From contig NZ_JAFEVL010000030.1 of the NCBI RefSeq assembly GCF_016901135.1, forward strand, positions 186,001-250,000: a DNA stretch of 64,000 bases, in the 5' to 3' direction. This DNA is from Martinezella lusitana. Lineage in GTDB: Bacteria > Pseudomonadota > Alphaproteobacteria > Rhizobiales > Rhizobiaceae. Of this stretch, positions 8,975 through 17,811 are shown in pieces (positions within the stretch are counted from its first letter, which is position 1; the number at the start of each line of letters is the position of its first letter). Below the pieces are notes generated by a model that was not told the DNA's origin, searched no databases, and saw only the letters and a program-made list of their open reading frames with translations. The position numbers and the translations under genes were made by a program.

Positions 8975-9055
8975 GGGGCTGCCCGGGAAGAGCAGATTCT
9001 GGCAAATCGTATCATTGTCTAAGCCTCAGCTAGGGATGATGTCTGGCGAGGACAC

Positions 9056-9910
9056 TCAATTGGCGTCGAAAGTCGGCGTCAGATCGATCTTGCTCCACTT
9101 TTCCGAGAGCTGCTTGATCGTCCCATCCTTGGCGGCTTGCTTGATGGCCTCATCGAACTTGGCTTTCAGATCGGTTTCGCCCTTACGCATGCCAAGCGCC
9201 ACTTCCGTCGCAAGCATCGCGCCCTTGACCATCGGGCCCGACATCATCAGATCCTCATTGCCCGGCTTGCCGAGGACGGAGGTCTCATAGACGCCGCTGT
9301 CGAAACCGGCATCGACACGGCCCGCCTTCAAATCGAGATCGCGTTCGCCGGAGCTCTTATAGGCGCGCACGGTGACATCGGAGCCGAAATAGGCGGTGAT
9401 CAACTGCTCCTGGCTGGTCGACTGTACCACGCCGACCGTCTTACCCTTCAAGGCCTTGCCGATATCCGCCATCACCGGATCGGCCTTGGCCTTGTCGTTC
9501 AGGTTCAGCCGTTCGCCTGTCATCGGCAGCGCGGAAACTGGGCCATCCTTCAAAAGGAAAAAGCTCGCGACGCCGCTGGCATAGGGAACGGTGAAGTCGA
9601 CGACCTGCTTGCGCTTCTCGTTGATGCCGAGCGTCATGACAAGATCGAACTTGCCGGCATCGAGGCTCGGGATCATCGCATTCCACTCGCCGGCGATCAG
9701 CTCGCAGTCGACCTTGGCGCGGCTGCACAGACTGTTGATGAGATCGACGTCGAAGCCGGCGAGCTTGCCGCTGGAATCCATCAGGTTCCAGGGCGGAAAA
9801 GCACCCTCGATGCCGACCTTCACATGCGTCCAATCCTTGGCGTCGGCAGCAAGCGGAGCCAGAACGGCGATCGCCCCGAATACGGCGGCAAGCAGGCTTT
9901 TGTTCTTCAT
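9056..9910 (-). CDS. Opine-type amino-acid ABC transporter, periplasmic binding protein 2
   Basis: Encodes 284 residues with a Sec signal (MKNKSLLAAVFGAIAVLAPL, cleavage after ADA). The mature protein shares EGAFPPWNL, GFDVDLI, MIPSLDAGKFD, GERDLDLKAGRVD and a C-terminal LSEKWSKIDLTP with binding protein 1, so the two are paralogues of the NocT/OccT-like group. They diverge in the residues facing the binding cleft, for example FDLVMTLGIN against FDAIISGMSA. Two receptors feeding one membrane complex would widen substrate range. It is 57 bp after the M28 peptidase gene and probably in the same transcript. Confidence 0.88.
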   Translation of the reverse strand: MKNKSLLAAVFGAIAVLAPLAADAKDWTHVKVGIEGAFPPWNLMDSSGKLAGFDVDLINSLCSRAKVDCELIAGEWNAMIPSLDAGKFDLVMTLGINEKRKQVVDFTVPYASGVASFFLLKDGPVSALPMTGERLNLNDKAKADPVMADIGKALKGKTVGVVQSTSQEQLITAYFGSDVTVRAYKSSGERDLDLKAGRVDAGFDSGVYETSVLGKPGNEDLMMSGPMVKGAMLATEVALGMRKGETDLKAKFDEAIKQAAKDGTIKQLSEKWSKIDLTPTFDAN

Positions 9911-9967
9911 TTTCAGTTCCCTTTTTATTTACAGCCACTTTGCGCAGCCGGTTATTGCATTTGGCAA

Positions 9968-11644
9968 TCAGTCGTTCAGCGCCGATCCGAGTGCCGCATT
10001 GGCCTCTCTCAGCGCATGGGCAACACGATTTCTGACCTGGCGCGCGTGAACAGCATAAAAGGCCGTCTCGGGCGATCTGACGGGCAATGAGGCCAGCGCA
10101 CGCAGCCCCTCCAGTGAAGGCCAGGCAGGGTGCGGCAGGGCGGAATCGTGATGGAAGCGCTCGCCGCTCGTATAATTCAGCGGCACCAGATGGCGCGCGG
10201 CACGCATCATCGAAGCATTGATGCTCTCAGCCCTGTCGACAGAGACATCACCTGCCTCGAGGATGGCTCTCGCCTTATCGTTCAGCTCGTTGACCGCCTT
10301 TGCCAAAACGGAAATGTCGATGCGGCCATCAAGCCCTGTCTGCAGGCGCGTGATCTGTTCGCCGAGCGCTGCGGCATAGGCCGTGTAGTCCAGAGGCAGA
10401 ACCGGCGACGTCAAGAGCCGCCACAGGACCTCGAGGACGATTTGTGTGTCGCGGCTCAGATTATCGGGGTCGATATGCTCGGCCGTATCATGTGGCGTAT
10501 GCCACCACCATCCGAGCGCCGTCAGCATCTTGACCGGGCCGGGCGGCTGATGGCTGAGGCTGCCGAACATCGAGGGGATGCCGACACCCCAGAAGGATTG
10601 GTCCGCAGCCCGGCCATGCCGCCTGCCGGCGTGCTTTTGCCCGGTGACGCGCTCGATCACGTCCGAAGCCAAGGGCCGCAACTCGTCGATCACGCCGGAA
10701 TTGGTGAGCACTGTTGCCCCCTCGCCGCCGGTGGAGTCAACATTCACATGAACGGCGCAACGACGATCGAGATCGTCGAAATATTCGTCCGCATACCAGG
10801 CCGAGCCGGAATAGCGGCCGTGCGAATGACCGGACCAAAAACATATGCGCAGGCTACGTCGCCAATCAGCCGCGTGAAGGGCAAGTAGACGGGCGGCCTC
10901 CAGCATCGTCGCATTGGCGCCGCCATTGTCCATGACGCCGAAATGCCAGGTGTCATGATGCCCCGAAAAGAGCACGAATGGCGTATCCTCGCCGGTCGGC
11001 TGAAGCTCGGCAACCAGCAGCGGCGTTTTGCGCCAGCCGGTATCCACCTCCGCCGTGAGCCTTGCCTGCACTTTTTCGCCGCTCGCAAGCCGGATGCGCA
11101 AGCGATCACCGTCTTCCTTGGCAACGGTGCAGATGGCTGTCGTCGGCAGATTGGCGCGCGTATGTTGCGACGGGCTGCCCCAGACCGGCGACACGCACAT
11201 TTCATAAAGATGTTCGTTCGGGCTGATATGAAGCTGGCCGAGAGCACCGGCGGCGCTTGCAAATGCTGCCACTTCCTCGGTCGCGATCCCATCCACCAGA
11301 AGGATTTTCCCGGCGACGGCCTTGCCGGAAAAATCCGCCTCGCTACCCTCGCCGACATAAACGAGAGCGCCGGCCACTCCGGCCGCGGATGTCGAGACCG
11401 ACATGGAATGAGTAATGCAGCGGAGGCTCTTGCCGTCGATCTCCACTTTCGTCGCGCCAGGCAGACTGATGTAGGCGTCATGCGACAAGAGCTGTGTCCG
11501 ATAACCGTAGCTATCCATCTGATACTGAAGGTACCGAAAGCTTTCGAGCTCCTCAGGCGTCCCCGAGAGCTTCACTCGGCGGGCAAACTCTGTGATATGC
11601 GCCATCAGGCGCTCGCGATCGGGCTTCAGGGCCAGCTCAGCCAT
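9968..11644 (-). CDS. M28-type metallopeptidase-like protein with altered catalytic segment
   Basis: Encodes 558 residues without signal peptide, so cytoplasmic. The layout is a PA-like insert (about residues 60-200, with GALVYVGEG and KILLVDG) inside an M28 zinc-peptidase fold, as in glutamate carboxypeptidase II. Metal ligands appear as HHDTWHFGVMDNGG (229-242), D303 in VNVDST, and H382 in WWHTPHDT. The usual W-D-A-E-E-F-G-L-L-G-S segment, which carries the catalytic and zinc-binding glutamates, is instead WSGHSHGRYSGS (270-281). It overlaps the M20D gene by 8 bp and is probably cotranscribed with the ABC cassette. It may cleave an imported amino-acid conjugate, but activity cannot be assumed. 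Confidence 0.75.
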   Translation of the reverse strand: MAELALKPDRERLMAHITEFARRVKLSGTPEELESFRYLQYQMDSYGYRTQLLSHDAYISLPGATKVEIDGKSLRCITHSMSVSTSAAGVAGALVYVGEGSEADFSGKAVAGKILLVDGIATEEVAAFASAAGALGQLHISPNEHLYEMCVSPVWGSPSQHTRANLPTTAICTVAKEDGDRLRIRLASGEKVQARLTAEVDTGWRKTPLLVAELQPTGEDTPFVLFSGHHDTWHFGVMDNGGANATMLEAARLLALHAADWRRSLRICFWSGHSHGRYSGSAWYADEYFDDLDRRCAVHVNVDSTGGEGATVLTNSGVIDELRPLASDVIERVTGQKHAGRRHGRAADQSFWGVGIPSMFGSLSHQPPGPVKMLTALGWWWHTPHDTAEHIDPDNLSRDTQIVLEVLWRLLTSPVLPLDYTAYAAALGEQITRLQTGLDGRIDISVLAKAVNELNDKARAILEAGDVSVDRAESINASMMRAARHLVPLNYTSGERFHHDSALPHPAWPSLEGLRALASLPVRSPETAFYAVHARQVRNRVAHALREANAALGSALND

Positions 11645-13061
11645 TGGCCGTCTCCGGGAGGGGCGGCTTGACGTCGTCCGGGATCGGATTGACGAAAGGC
11701 GTGCCCTCGAGCCGCGCCTTGTGGTCGGCCTTGGCGGCCTCGATGAGCTGCGGATTGCGGATGAGGTCGGTAGCCGTGCTCGCCATCACTTTGGCTGCAT
11801 GCTCGGTTCCCTTGTGCGCCACCGGCAACTTACCTTGGGCGACAAGCTGCCAGGAATGCCCCGGCGTGCCGATCGCATAGGTGGCGCCGCGCATCTGGAC
11901 CGTCGGGACGACCCAGCTGACGGTTCCGACATCCGTGGAGCCGACCAGAGTTCCATCACCGGCATTCAGCGGGAAAATCTCCTCGCAGAGCGCTTGGCCC
12001 TTCTTCGGCTTCAGCGAGAAACGACCATAGGAAGCCGCGATATCCTCAGCACTGAAGGTCTGCTGGAATTTACGCGCCGTCTCGCGATCCGCATCATCGA
12101 ACACCGGCGGCCCAAGACGCTCGAGGTTCGAAAACATGCACTCCTCGAGCGGCGTATTGCCGACCAGATTGGCATCGCCGCTGATGATCTCGCTGCGTAC
12201 GGTCGTCTCGGTCATCAGCGCGGCGCCATCTGCAACCTTCCTGACCCGCGCAACCAGTGACAGAAGCTCCGGCAAGGTCCGCGCGCGAACAAGATAGCGG
12301 ACCGTCGCACGCGCCTGCACGACGTTCGGCGCCGCACCGCCCGCATCGGTGATGGCGTAGTGAATGCGCGCCGTCGACGGCATGTGCTCGCGCATGTAGT
12401 TGACACCGACATTCATCAACTCGACCGCGTCGAGCGCACTGCGTCCAAGATGGGGCGTAGCAGAAGCATGCGACGCGCGGCCGGAGAAGTGGAAGTTGAG
12501 CTCGTTACAGGCGAGCGAGATCGGATTGTTGACGCCGGCAAAGGCTGCCGGATGCCATGAAATCGCGATGTCGACGTCATCGAAGACGCCGGACCGCACC
12601 ATGAAGCCCTTGGAAGAACCGCCCTCTTCGGCGGGGCAACCATAATAGCGCACCCTGCCCTTCAGACCGTTTTCGGCAAGGAAATCCTTGACGGCGGCGG
12701 CGGCCAGCATCGATCCGGAGCCGAGCATGTTATGACCGCAGCCATGGCCGTTGCCGCCGCTGATCAAGGGGCGCTCCTCGGCGATCCCGGCCTCCTGGCT
12801 CAATCCCGGCAGCGCATCGAACTCACCCAGTATCGCGATAACCGGTCCGCCCTCGCCTGCCTCTCCCATGACTGCTGTCGGCAAGCCGGCAAGTCCGCGC
12901 TCGACCCGAAAGCCCTCGCTCTCAAGCATGCGAGCATGTTCTTCGGCGGATTGATATTCGAGATAATTCGTCTCGGGGATACCCCAGATCCGATCGCTGA
13001 GCGCAAAGAACGCCGCGCGTTTTCTCTCGACGATTTCCCAGACCGCATCAGAATTTTGCAT
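11637..13061 (-). CDS. M20D amidohydrolase (AbgB / IAA-amino-acid hydrolase family)
   Basis: Encodes 474 residues, full length for the AbgB branch. Metal-site motifs are complete: GEFDALPG (79-86), GHGCGHNMLG (105-114), PAEEGG (143-148) with the catalytic Glu, and SWHPAA (168-173). The lid domain lies around residues 185-320. Family members split N-acyl or aryl amides of amino acids, such as p-aminobenzoyl-glutamate, N-acetyl amino acids or auxin conjugates. It is the first gene of the minus-strand peptidase-ABC unit and faces a divergent GntR gene across a palindromic site. This argues for hydrolysis of the substrate brought in by the opine-type importer. Confidence 0.88.
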   Translation of the reverse strand: MQNSDAVWEIVERKRAAFFALSDRIWGIPETNYLEYQSAEEHARMLESEGFRVERGLAGLPTAVMGEAGEGGPVIAILGEFDALPGLSQEAGIAEERPLISGGNGHGCGHNMLGSGSMLAAAAVKDFLAENGLKGRVRYYGCPAEEGGSSKGFMVRSGVFDDVDIAISWHPAAFAGVNNPISLACNELNFHFSGRASHASATPHLGRSALDAVELMNVGVNYMREHMPSTARIHYAITDAGGAAPNVVQARATVRYLVRARTLPELLSLVARVRKVADGAALMTETTVRSEIISGDANLVGNTPLEECMFSNLERLGPPVFDDADRETARKFQQTFSAEDIAASYGRFSLKPKKGQALCEEIFPLNAGDGTLVGSTDVGTVSWVVPTVQMRGATYAIGTPGHSWQLVAQGKLPVAHKGTEHAAKVMASTATDLIRNPQLIEAAKADHKARLEGTPFVNPIPDDVKPPLPETANG

Positions 13062-13093
13062 GGACTTGCATCCGCCTCATGTAATGGATATCA

Positions 13094-13119
13094 AATTGGC
13101 ACCAATTTATGTGCCAATT
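13094..13119. promoter_or_regulatory. Probable GntR operator in the divergent promoter
   Basis: AATTGGCAC (13094-13102) and GTGCCAATT (13111-13119) are perfect 9-bp inverted arms with an 8-bp spacer. It lies 33 bp before the M20D start codon and about 120 bp before the GntR start, where an autoregulatory repressor would control both directions. Confidence 0.75.
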
Positions 13120-13240
13120 GAAATGGGTGCGCAAGAGATGTGCATGAATATTTTTTCGGCAGCGACAACGGGCACGTCGTTGTTGATGAGCCTGGACCTA
13201 TGATAGTCATCGCGGAAATCGGGAGGCTTGGGAGAGCTAC

Positions 13241-13882
13241 ATGAATTCGCTGGAAGCTGAAGCGACAGCGCGAGCAAAAGAGGCGGAGACGCCGGATGTG
13301 ACCGAGCTCATTCTCCAGGATATCCTCGCCGGCAGGCTTCCGCCCGGAACATGGCTGAAGCAGATCGATCTCGAACGACGATACAACTGTACGCGGCCGG
13401 AAGTGCGCCGCGCGCTCGACAGGCTGGTGCAGAAGCGGCTGGTGGAGCATGTTCCCAATCGCGGCTATCACGTGCACGAGCAGGACGGGCGCCGCGCTCA
13501 GGAAGTCAGCGACATCCGCGTCATCCTTGAAACGGCGGTCAGCGACCGGATCGTCGCAAACGCCGGCGAAGACGATGTCGCGAATTTGCGGGCGCTTGCC
13601 TCGCGCTTCGACGAGCTGGTGCTGACCGGCACCATGCTTGAGCTCTACGAAGCCAATCTTGCCTTTCACCGGCATTTGCTGGCGCTCGCCGGCAATCAGG
13701 AACTCGTCGAACTAATCACGGAGATCCGGCAGCGGACGTCATCGGCGCCCGTATCGCAATGGCGCACCCGCGCCCGCATCGAGCAGTCGGGCCACGAACA
13801 TCAGCTGATGGTCGACGCGATAGAGAAAGGCGACGTGGACATGCTCAAGGAGCTGACGCGCAGGCATATACTGCAGGCGTAA
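13241..13882 (+). CDS. GntR family regulator (FadR/FCD subgroup)
   Basis: Encodes 213 residues. The winged helix spans roughly 18-80, with LILQDILAGRLPPGTWLKQ, the helix-turn-helix RYNCTRPEVRRALDRLVQ and the wing LVEHVPNRGYHV. The remainder is an all-helical FCD ligand domain (EVSDIRVILE, FHRHLLALAGN, GHEHQLMVDAI) that usually binds a small carboxylate through a metal held by Asp/His. It is transcribed away from the peptidase-ABC unit across a 179-bp gap containing a perfect palindrome, so it most likely represses that unit until the substrate or a breakdown product is present. Confidence 0.88.
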   Translation: MNSLEAEATARAKEAETPDVTELILQDILAGRLPPGTWLKQIDLERRYNCTRPEVRRALDRLVQKRLVEHVPNRGYHVHEQDGRRAQEVSDIRVILETAVSDRIVANAGEDDVANLRALASRFDELVLTGTMLELYEANLAFHRHLLALAGNQELVELITEIRQRTSSAPVSQWRTRARIEQSGHEHQLMVDAIEKGDVDMLKELTRRHILQA

Positions 13883-13894
13883 ATAGCCCAGGCC

Positions 13895-14308
13895 CTATTT
13901 GACGGCGAAATCGACCGACTCCATCGGCTTGCCGTTGACAGAGAATTCGATCTTGTATGTCCCGACCGGCCAGCCACTGTTCGGCTTGGTCAACGCGGAA
14001 TTGACGTGATTGATCATCGATGTGATGTCGAGATTGACCTCATCGATCTTGTAGTTCGGCGGAGCGGCTCCTCCGGAATCGACGGAGATCCAGGCAATAT
14101 TCACCTTGCTTCCGGCGGGGACGTCCTCGGCGAGTTCAGCCGAAACAAAGATTTTCGGCGTATCCGGGGCAAAGCTATCCTGCGTCGTGTCGGCATCTTT
14201 CTCCGTCGAGACGATAATGTTCTCAAAGCCGGCAGCCCATACGCTTGATAAAACGGCTGTCATGGCAGTGAAGGTAAGGGCAAAAAGCAATTGTTGGGGG
14301 CGATGCAT
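13895..14308 (-). CDS. Small exported protein, probable beta-sandwich
   Basis: Encodes 137 residues from the ATG at 14308, preferred to a TTG two codons upstream; AGAGGA precedes it. Residues 1-27 form a signal peptide (QQLLFALTFTAMTAVLSSVWAA). The mature part is rich in alternating strands with PKIFVSAELAEDVPAGSKVNI near the middle and GWPVGTYKIEFSVNGKPM near the end, a pattern typical of small periplasmic Ig-like domains. No catalytic motif or Cys is seen. It ends 12 bp from the convergent GntR gene. No function can be assigned. Confidence 0.6.
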   Translation of the reverse strand: MHRPQQLLFALTFTAMTAVLSSVWAAGFENIIVSTEKDADTTQDSFAPDTPKIFVSAELAEDVPAGSKVNIAWISVDSGGAAPPNYKIDEVNLDITSMINHVNSALTKPNSGWPVGTYKIEFSVNGKPMESVDFAVK

Positions 14309-14413
14309 TCTCAAATATCCTCTGTTTGAGAAGGTGACGTAGTGCCAGTATCACCATCAACCTAACAAAGGCTCAAGCAACAACCGAGCCCGACCGGGAT
14401 CATACCATGCTGA

Positions 14414-15457
14414 TCATGGCAGCAAGCGAGCCTTCTCCGACTCGTCCGCCGCATCATCGTAGCCGTCAATTCCTGTGATCACAGGCTTGAACGCAACCGT
14501 TTTCTGGAAGGCATCCTGATCGCCCGCCACCGCCTGACGGACCAGCTGCGCCGCAACCTCGCCCATGGAGCGTCTTAGTGAGCGGGATGTCGCAATCGGC
14601 GACGGCAGGGAGTTGACGAGATCCAGCCCGTTGAACCCGGCAATCAGGATCTTTTCGGGCACAGCAACGCCGAGCTCCATGCAGGCGAACAATCCGCCGC
14701 TCGCCATATCGTCATTGGAATAATAGATGCAATCGAGATCGGGAACGCCCGCGAGCATGGCCGTCGTCAGCCGCTTGCCCAAGGCGATCGAGGAAAATGC
14801 GTCATCGATCGACTGGTCCACGAAGTGCAGGCCGTGCTCGCGCAACACACGCTCGAAGCCGGCCTTGCGCTTGCCCGCGCGCAGATCCTTTTCGAGTGCG
14901 CTGCCGACATAGCCGAACCGTCTGCGGCCGGCCCCAACGAGTGCCCTTGCCATGTCCTCGCCCGCCCCGCCATGCGACAGCCCGACATTGAAATCGATCG
15001 GAGTACCATCGAGATCCATAAGCTGGATGACCGGAATGTTTGCATGCTTCAACAATCTCACCGTCTCCTCCGGCTGATCCAGACCGGTAACGATGATGGC
15101 GCAAGGCTGCCAGGAGAGCATGTCGCGGATGATGTCGCGCTCCTTGGCGACGTCATAGTCGGATATGCCGAACACGGCCTGCATGCCGGAACCATCCAGC
15201 CCGGCGGAAATGCCAGCCAGAACTTCGGGAAACACGATGTTCGACATGCTGGGCACGACGACGGCGACCAGATTGGTGCGTTGCGAGGAAAGCGAGAGCG
15301 CCAGCCTGTTGCCCACATAGCTCATCCGCGTCGCCGCCTTGAGGACCCTCTCACGGGTTTCCCTGGAGACATCGGCGGAACCGCGAAGGGCGCGCGACGC
15401 CGTCATTTTGCTGACGCCTGCCTCGATCGCGACTTCTTCCAGAGTGGGTTTGCGCAT
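14414..15457 (-). CDS. LacI family regulator of the tetronate operon
   Basis: Encodes 347 residues from the ATG at 15457, chosen because the protein then begins MRKPTLEEVAIEAGVSKMT, the canonical LacI helix-turn-helix, with GAGGG upstream. The hinge helix and periplasmic-binding-like sensor domain follow (LVAVVVPSMSNIVFPEVLAG, then a DNDD-like YYSNDDMASG segment). GntR/GntI-type gluconate regulators share this arrangement. It is divergent from ltnD, and a perfect palindrome with a central CG lies in the gap. It should repress the acid-sugar operon and respond to a tetronate or a phosphorylated intermediate. Confidence 0.88.
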   Translation of the reverse strand: MRKPTLEEVAIEAGVSKMTASRALRGSADVSRETRERVLKAATRMSYVGNRLALSLSSQRTNLVAVVVPSMSNIVFPEVLAGISAGLDGSGMQAVFGISDYDVAKERDIIRDMLSWQPCAIIVTGLDQPEETVRLLKHANIPVIQLMDLDGTPIDFNVGLSHGGAGEDMARALVGAGRRRFGYVGSALEKDLRAGKRKAGFERVLREHGLHFVDQSIDDAFSSIALGKRLTTAMLAGVPDLDCIYYSNDDMASGGLFACMELGVAVPEKILIAGFNGLDLVNSLPSPIATSRSLRRSMGEVAAQLVRQAVAGDQDAFQKTVAFKPVITGIDGYDDAADESEKARLLP

Positions 15458-15578
15458 GCCCAAGCAGCCCTCGATGACAAGCCGCACCTTGGCTGGCGCC
15501 GCTCTTCTTCATAGGATGTTTCCACCAAAATGCAAACTGCCGTCTATTGACAATTACGGAGGAGATTGGCCATGGTAT

Positions 15579-15592
15579 CGATACCGGTATCG
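15579..15592. promoter_or_regulatory. LacI-type operator in front of ltnD
   Basis: CGATACCGGTATCG is a perfect 14-bp palindrome with the CCGG centre usual for LacI-family sites; it overlaps a second palindrome, GGTATCGATACC. It lies between the divergent LacI gene and the ltnD start at 15625. A TTGACA at 15547-15552 could be the -35 element, but I see no matching -10. Confidence 0.75.
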
Positions 15593-15624
15593 GTAACATT
15601 ATTGATATTTGCAGAGGTAGCGCC

Positions 15625-16533
15625 GTGCAGGACGTAGTGAAGGCAGCCGTCATCGGACTGGGATCGATGGGTTGGGGCGCAGCGATATCCCTTCTCAAAG
15701 CAGGCTTTGTTGTACGGGGATGCGATGTTCGCAGCGATATCCTCACGCGCTTCACGGAAGCAGGCGGGGACGCCTGCACCACGCCGGCCTCGGCAGTGGA
15801 CACGGCCGATGTAGTCCTCGTCTACGTCATCAACAGCAAGCAAGTCGAAGACGTTCTCTTCGGGCCGAACGGTGCGGTGGAAACTGCACGCCCGTCAACT
15901 GTCTTTCTACTTTGCACGACCATGGCACCGAGCGCCACGACGGCAATTGCCGAAAGATTGGAGGCAGCCGGCATGCTGGTCATCGACGCACCGGTCTCCG
16001 GAGGTCATGTTCGCGCGCTGGCGGGCGAGATCACCGTCATGGCATCCGGCCCGCAAGAGGCCTTCGATCGAGCATCCGCTGTCCTTGGCGCCATTTCGGC
16101 CAAGGTGTTCCGGCTGGGGGATCGGCCCGGCCCTGGTTCCCAGGTGAAGATGATCAATCAGCTTCTCGCAGGCGTGCACATTGCGGCAACCGCCGAAGCC
16201 ATGACGCTTGCCGCCAAGGCCGGCATCGACCTGAAGACGCTTTATGAGGTGATCAGCGTTTCGGCGGGCTCGTCATGGATGTTCGAGAACCGGGGCGAAC
16301 ACATCGTTTCGGGTGATTACACCCCACGCTCGGCGGTCAACATCTTCGTCAAGGACCTTGGCATTGTCGCCTCCGAGGCCGAAAGGGCGGGAGCCCTCAC
16401 GCCGCTTACAACAACCGCGCTCAGCCTCTTCGTCGAGGCTTCCGAAGCAGGTCTCGGCCTCGAGGATGACGCTGCCGTCGCAAAGATCCTCGCCCGCAAG
16501 AGCGGCGCCATCCTGCCGGGCATGGAGAACTAG
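15625..16533 (+). CDS. ltnD: L-threonate dehydrogenase (3-hydroxyisobutyrate dehydrogenase family)
   Basis: Encodes 302 residues from a GTG at 15625, chosen because AGAGG lies 7 bases upstream and the Rossmann strand AAVIGLGSMGWGAAISL then falls at the N-terminus; upstream in-frame codons would run through the operator. The substrate motif DAPVSGGHVRALAGEI and the catalytic Lys region GSQVKMINQLL are intact. In the DUF1537 acid-sugar pathway this enzyme oxidises L-threonate at C2 to 2-oxo-tetronate using NAD. Its neighbours otnK, otnC and otnI complete that route, which makes the L-threonate assignment firmer than for the family in general. Confidence 0.88.
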   Translation: MQDVVKAAVIGLGSMGWGAAISLLKAGFVVRGCDVRSDILTRFTEAGGDACTTPASAVDTADVVLVYVINSKQVEDVLFGPNGAVETARPSTVFLLCTTMAPSATTAIAERLEAAGMLVIDAPVSGGHVRALAGEITVMASGPQEAFDRASAVLGAISAKVFRLGDRPGPGSQVKMINQLLAGVHIAATAEAMTLAAKAGIDLKTLYEVISVSAGSSWMFENRGEHIVSGDYTPRSAVNIFVKDLGIVASEAERAGALTPLTTTALSLFVEASEAGLGLEDDAAVAKILARKSGAILPGMEN

Positions 16534-16536
16534 AGC

Positions 16537-17811
16537 ATGGCACTCCTGCTCGGCTGCATCGCCGATGATTTTACCGGAGCGACGGACCTTGCCGCGCTCC
16601 TCTCGCGCAGCGGACTGCCGGTGTCGCTGCGGATCGGCGTGCCGCAGAGGAAACGTGACGACAACGATGCAGCCGTCATCGAAGTCATCGCCCTGAAATG
16701 CCGGACAGCGCCGGTCCAGACTGCCGTGGAGCAAGCGCGACAGGCGCTGGAATGGCTGAAAGACGCGGGCGCGACCCGGTTCTTCTGGAAATATTGCTCG
16801 ACCTTCGACAGCACCCCGGAGGGCAATATCGGTCCGATCGCGGAAATGCTGATGGCACAGACCGGCGCCCGGCAAGCAATCTACTGCCCGGCCTTTCCCG
16901 AAAACGGCCGCAGCATATTCATGGGCCATCTGTTCGTCGGTGAGCAGCTTCTTTCGGAAAGTCCGATGAAGGACCATCCGCTGACGCCGATGCGTGATTC
17001 GAGCCTGGTGCGGCTTCTGACGCCGCAGGTGCGCGGTACGGCCGGTCTCGCCAACCGCATCGCGGTTTCCGAGGGTCCAGCGGCGCTGAGAGCGAGGCTG
17101 CTGCGGCTCGGGGAAGACGGCGTGCAGCATGTGATCGTCGACGCCGTTTGCGATGATGACCTGCGCACGATCGCCACCGCCACGGTGGATTTTCCCCTGT
17201 TGACCGGCGGCAGCGCGATCGCCGGCCAGCTTCCGCGGCTGTACGTGGAGCAAGGCCTTGCGGCACCACCTAAGGTCCGCCAAACATTGCCAAACGTCGC
17301 GGGCGGCCAGATCGTCCTGTCGGGAAGTTGCTCCGCCATGACACGCAAGCAAGTCGCCAACTATGCGGCGCACAGTATCAGCCTGAGGCTTGATCCTATC
17401 GCCCTTGCGGAACAAGGTGCGGCGGCAGCCTGCCAGTGGCTGCAGAAGCAACCCGCTGACGCTGCAAAAATCATCTACGCCACCGCCGAGCCCGACGAAG
17501 TGCGCCAGGCGCAGGAGCAATTGGGGCGAGATAAGGCCGGCCAGGTGGTCGAAGACGCGCTTTCCAAGATTGCTCACGAAGCCTTCCGCCTCGGCACACG
17601 CCGCTTCGTCGTTGCCGGCGGCGAGACCTCGGGTGCGATCACCCAGGCTCTCGGCGTTACCCATCTGACGATCGGCCCGGAAATAGCGCCCGGCGTTCCC
17701 TGGACCTTCGCGGATGTGGAGGGCGAGACGATTGCACTTGCGCTGAAATCAGGCAATTTCGGCGGCGAGACCTTCTTCACGGATGCCTTCACCCGGCTGG
17801 AGGCGGCATGA
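16537..17811 (+). CDS. otnK: 3-oxo-tetronate 4-kinase (DUF1537 family)
   Basis: Encodes 424 residues, typical length. The N-terminal substrate domain begins LGCIADDFTGATDLAALLSR, the hallmark of the family. The C-terminal nucleotide domain has the GGETSGAITQALGV motif near residue 367 and a closing GNFGGETFF segment. It phosphorylates 3-oxo-tetronate at O4 with ATP. It starts three bases after the ltnD stop and overlaps the otnC start by ATGA. The family was defined by genome-context work on acid-sugar catabolism, and this operon has that context. Confidence 0.92.
   Translation: MALLLGCIADDFTGATDLAALLSRSGLPVSLRIGVPQRKRDDNDAAVIEVIALKCRTAPVQTAVEQARQALEWLKDAGATRFFWKYCSTFDSTPEGNIGPIAEMLMAQTGARQAIYCPAFPENGRSIFMGHLFVGEQLLSESPMKDHPLTPMRDSSLVRLLTPQVRGTAGLANRIAVSEGPAALRARLLRLGEDGVQHVIVDAVCDDDLRTIATATVDFPLLTGGSAIAGQLPRLYVEQGLAAPPKVRQTLPNVAGGQIVLSGSCSAMTRKQVANYAAHSISLRLDPIALAEQGAAAACQWLQKQPADAAKIIYATAEPDEVRQAQEQLGRDKAGQVVEDALSKIAHEAFRLGTRRFVVAGGETSGAITQALGVTHLTIGPEIAPGVPWTFADVEGETIALALKSGNFGGETFFTDAFTRLEAA

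Noticed and set aside
15547..15624. TTG at 15547 as the ltnD start, and TTGACA there as part of a full promoter
   Set aside because: The extra 26 codons would translate the operator and match nothing in the family; no -10 hexamer sits at a proper distance from TTGACA.
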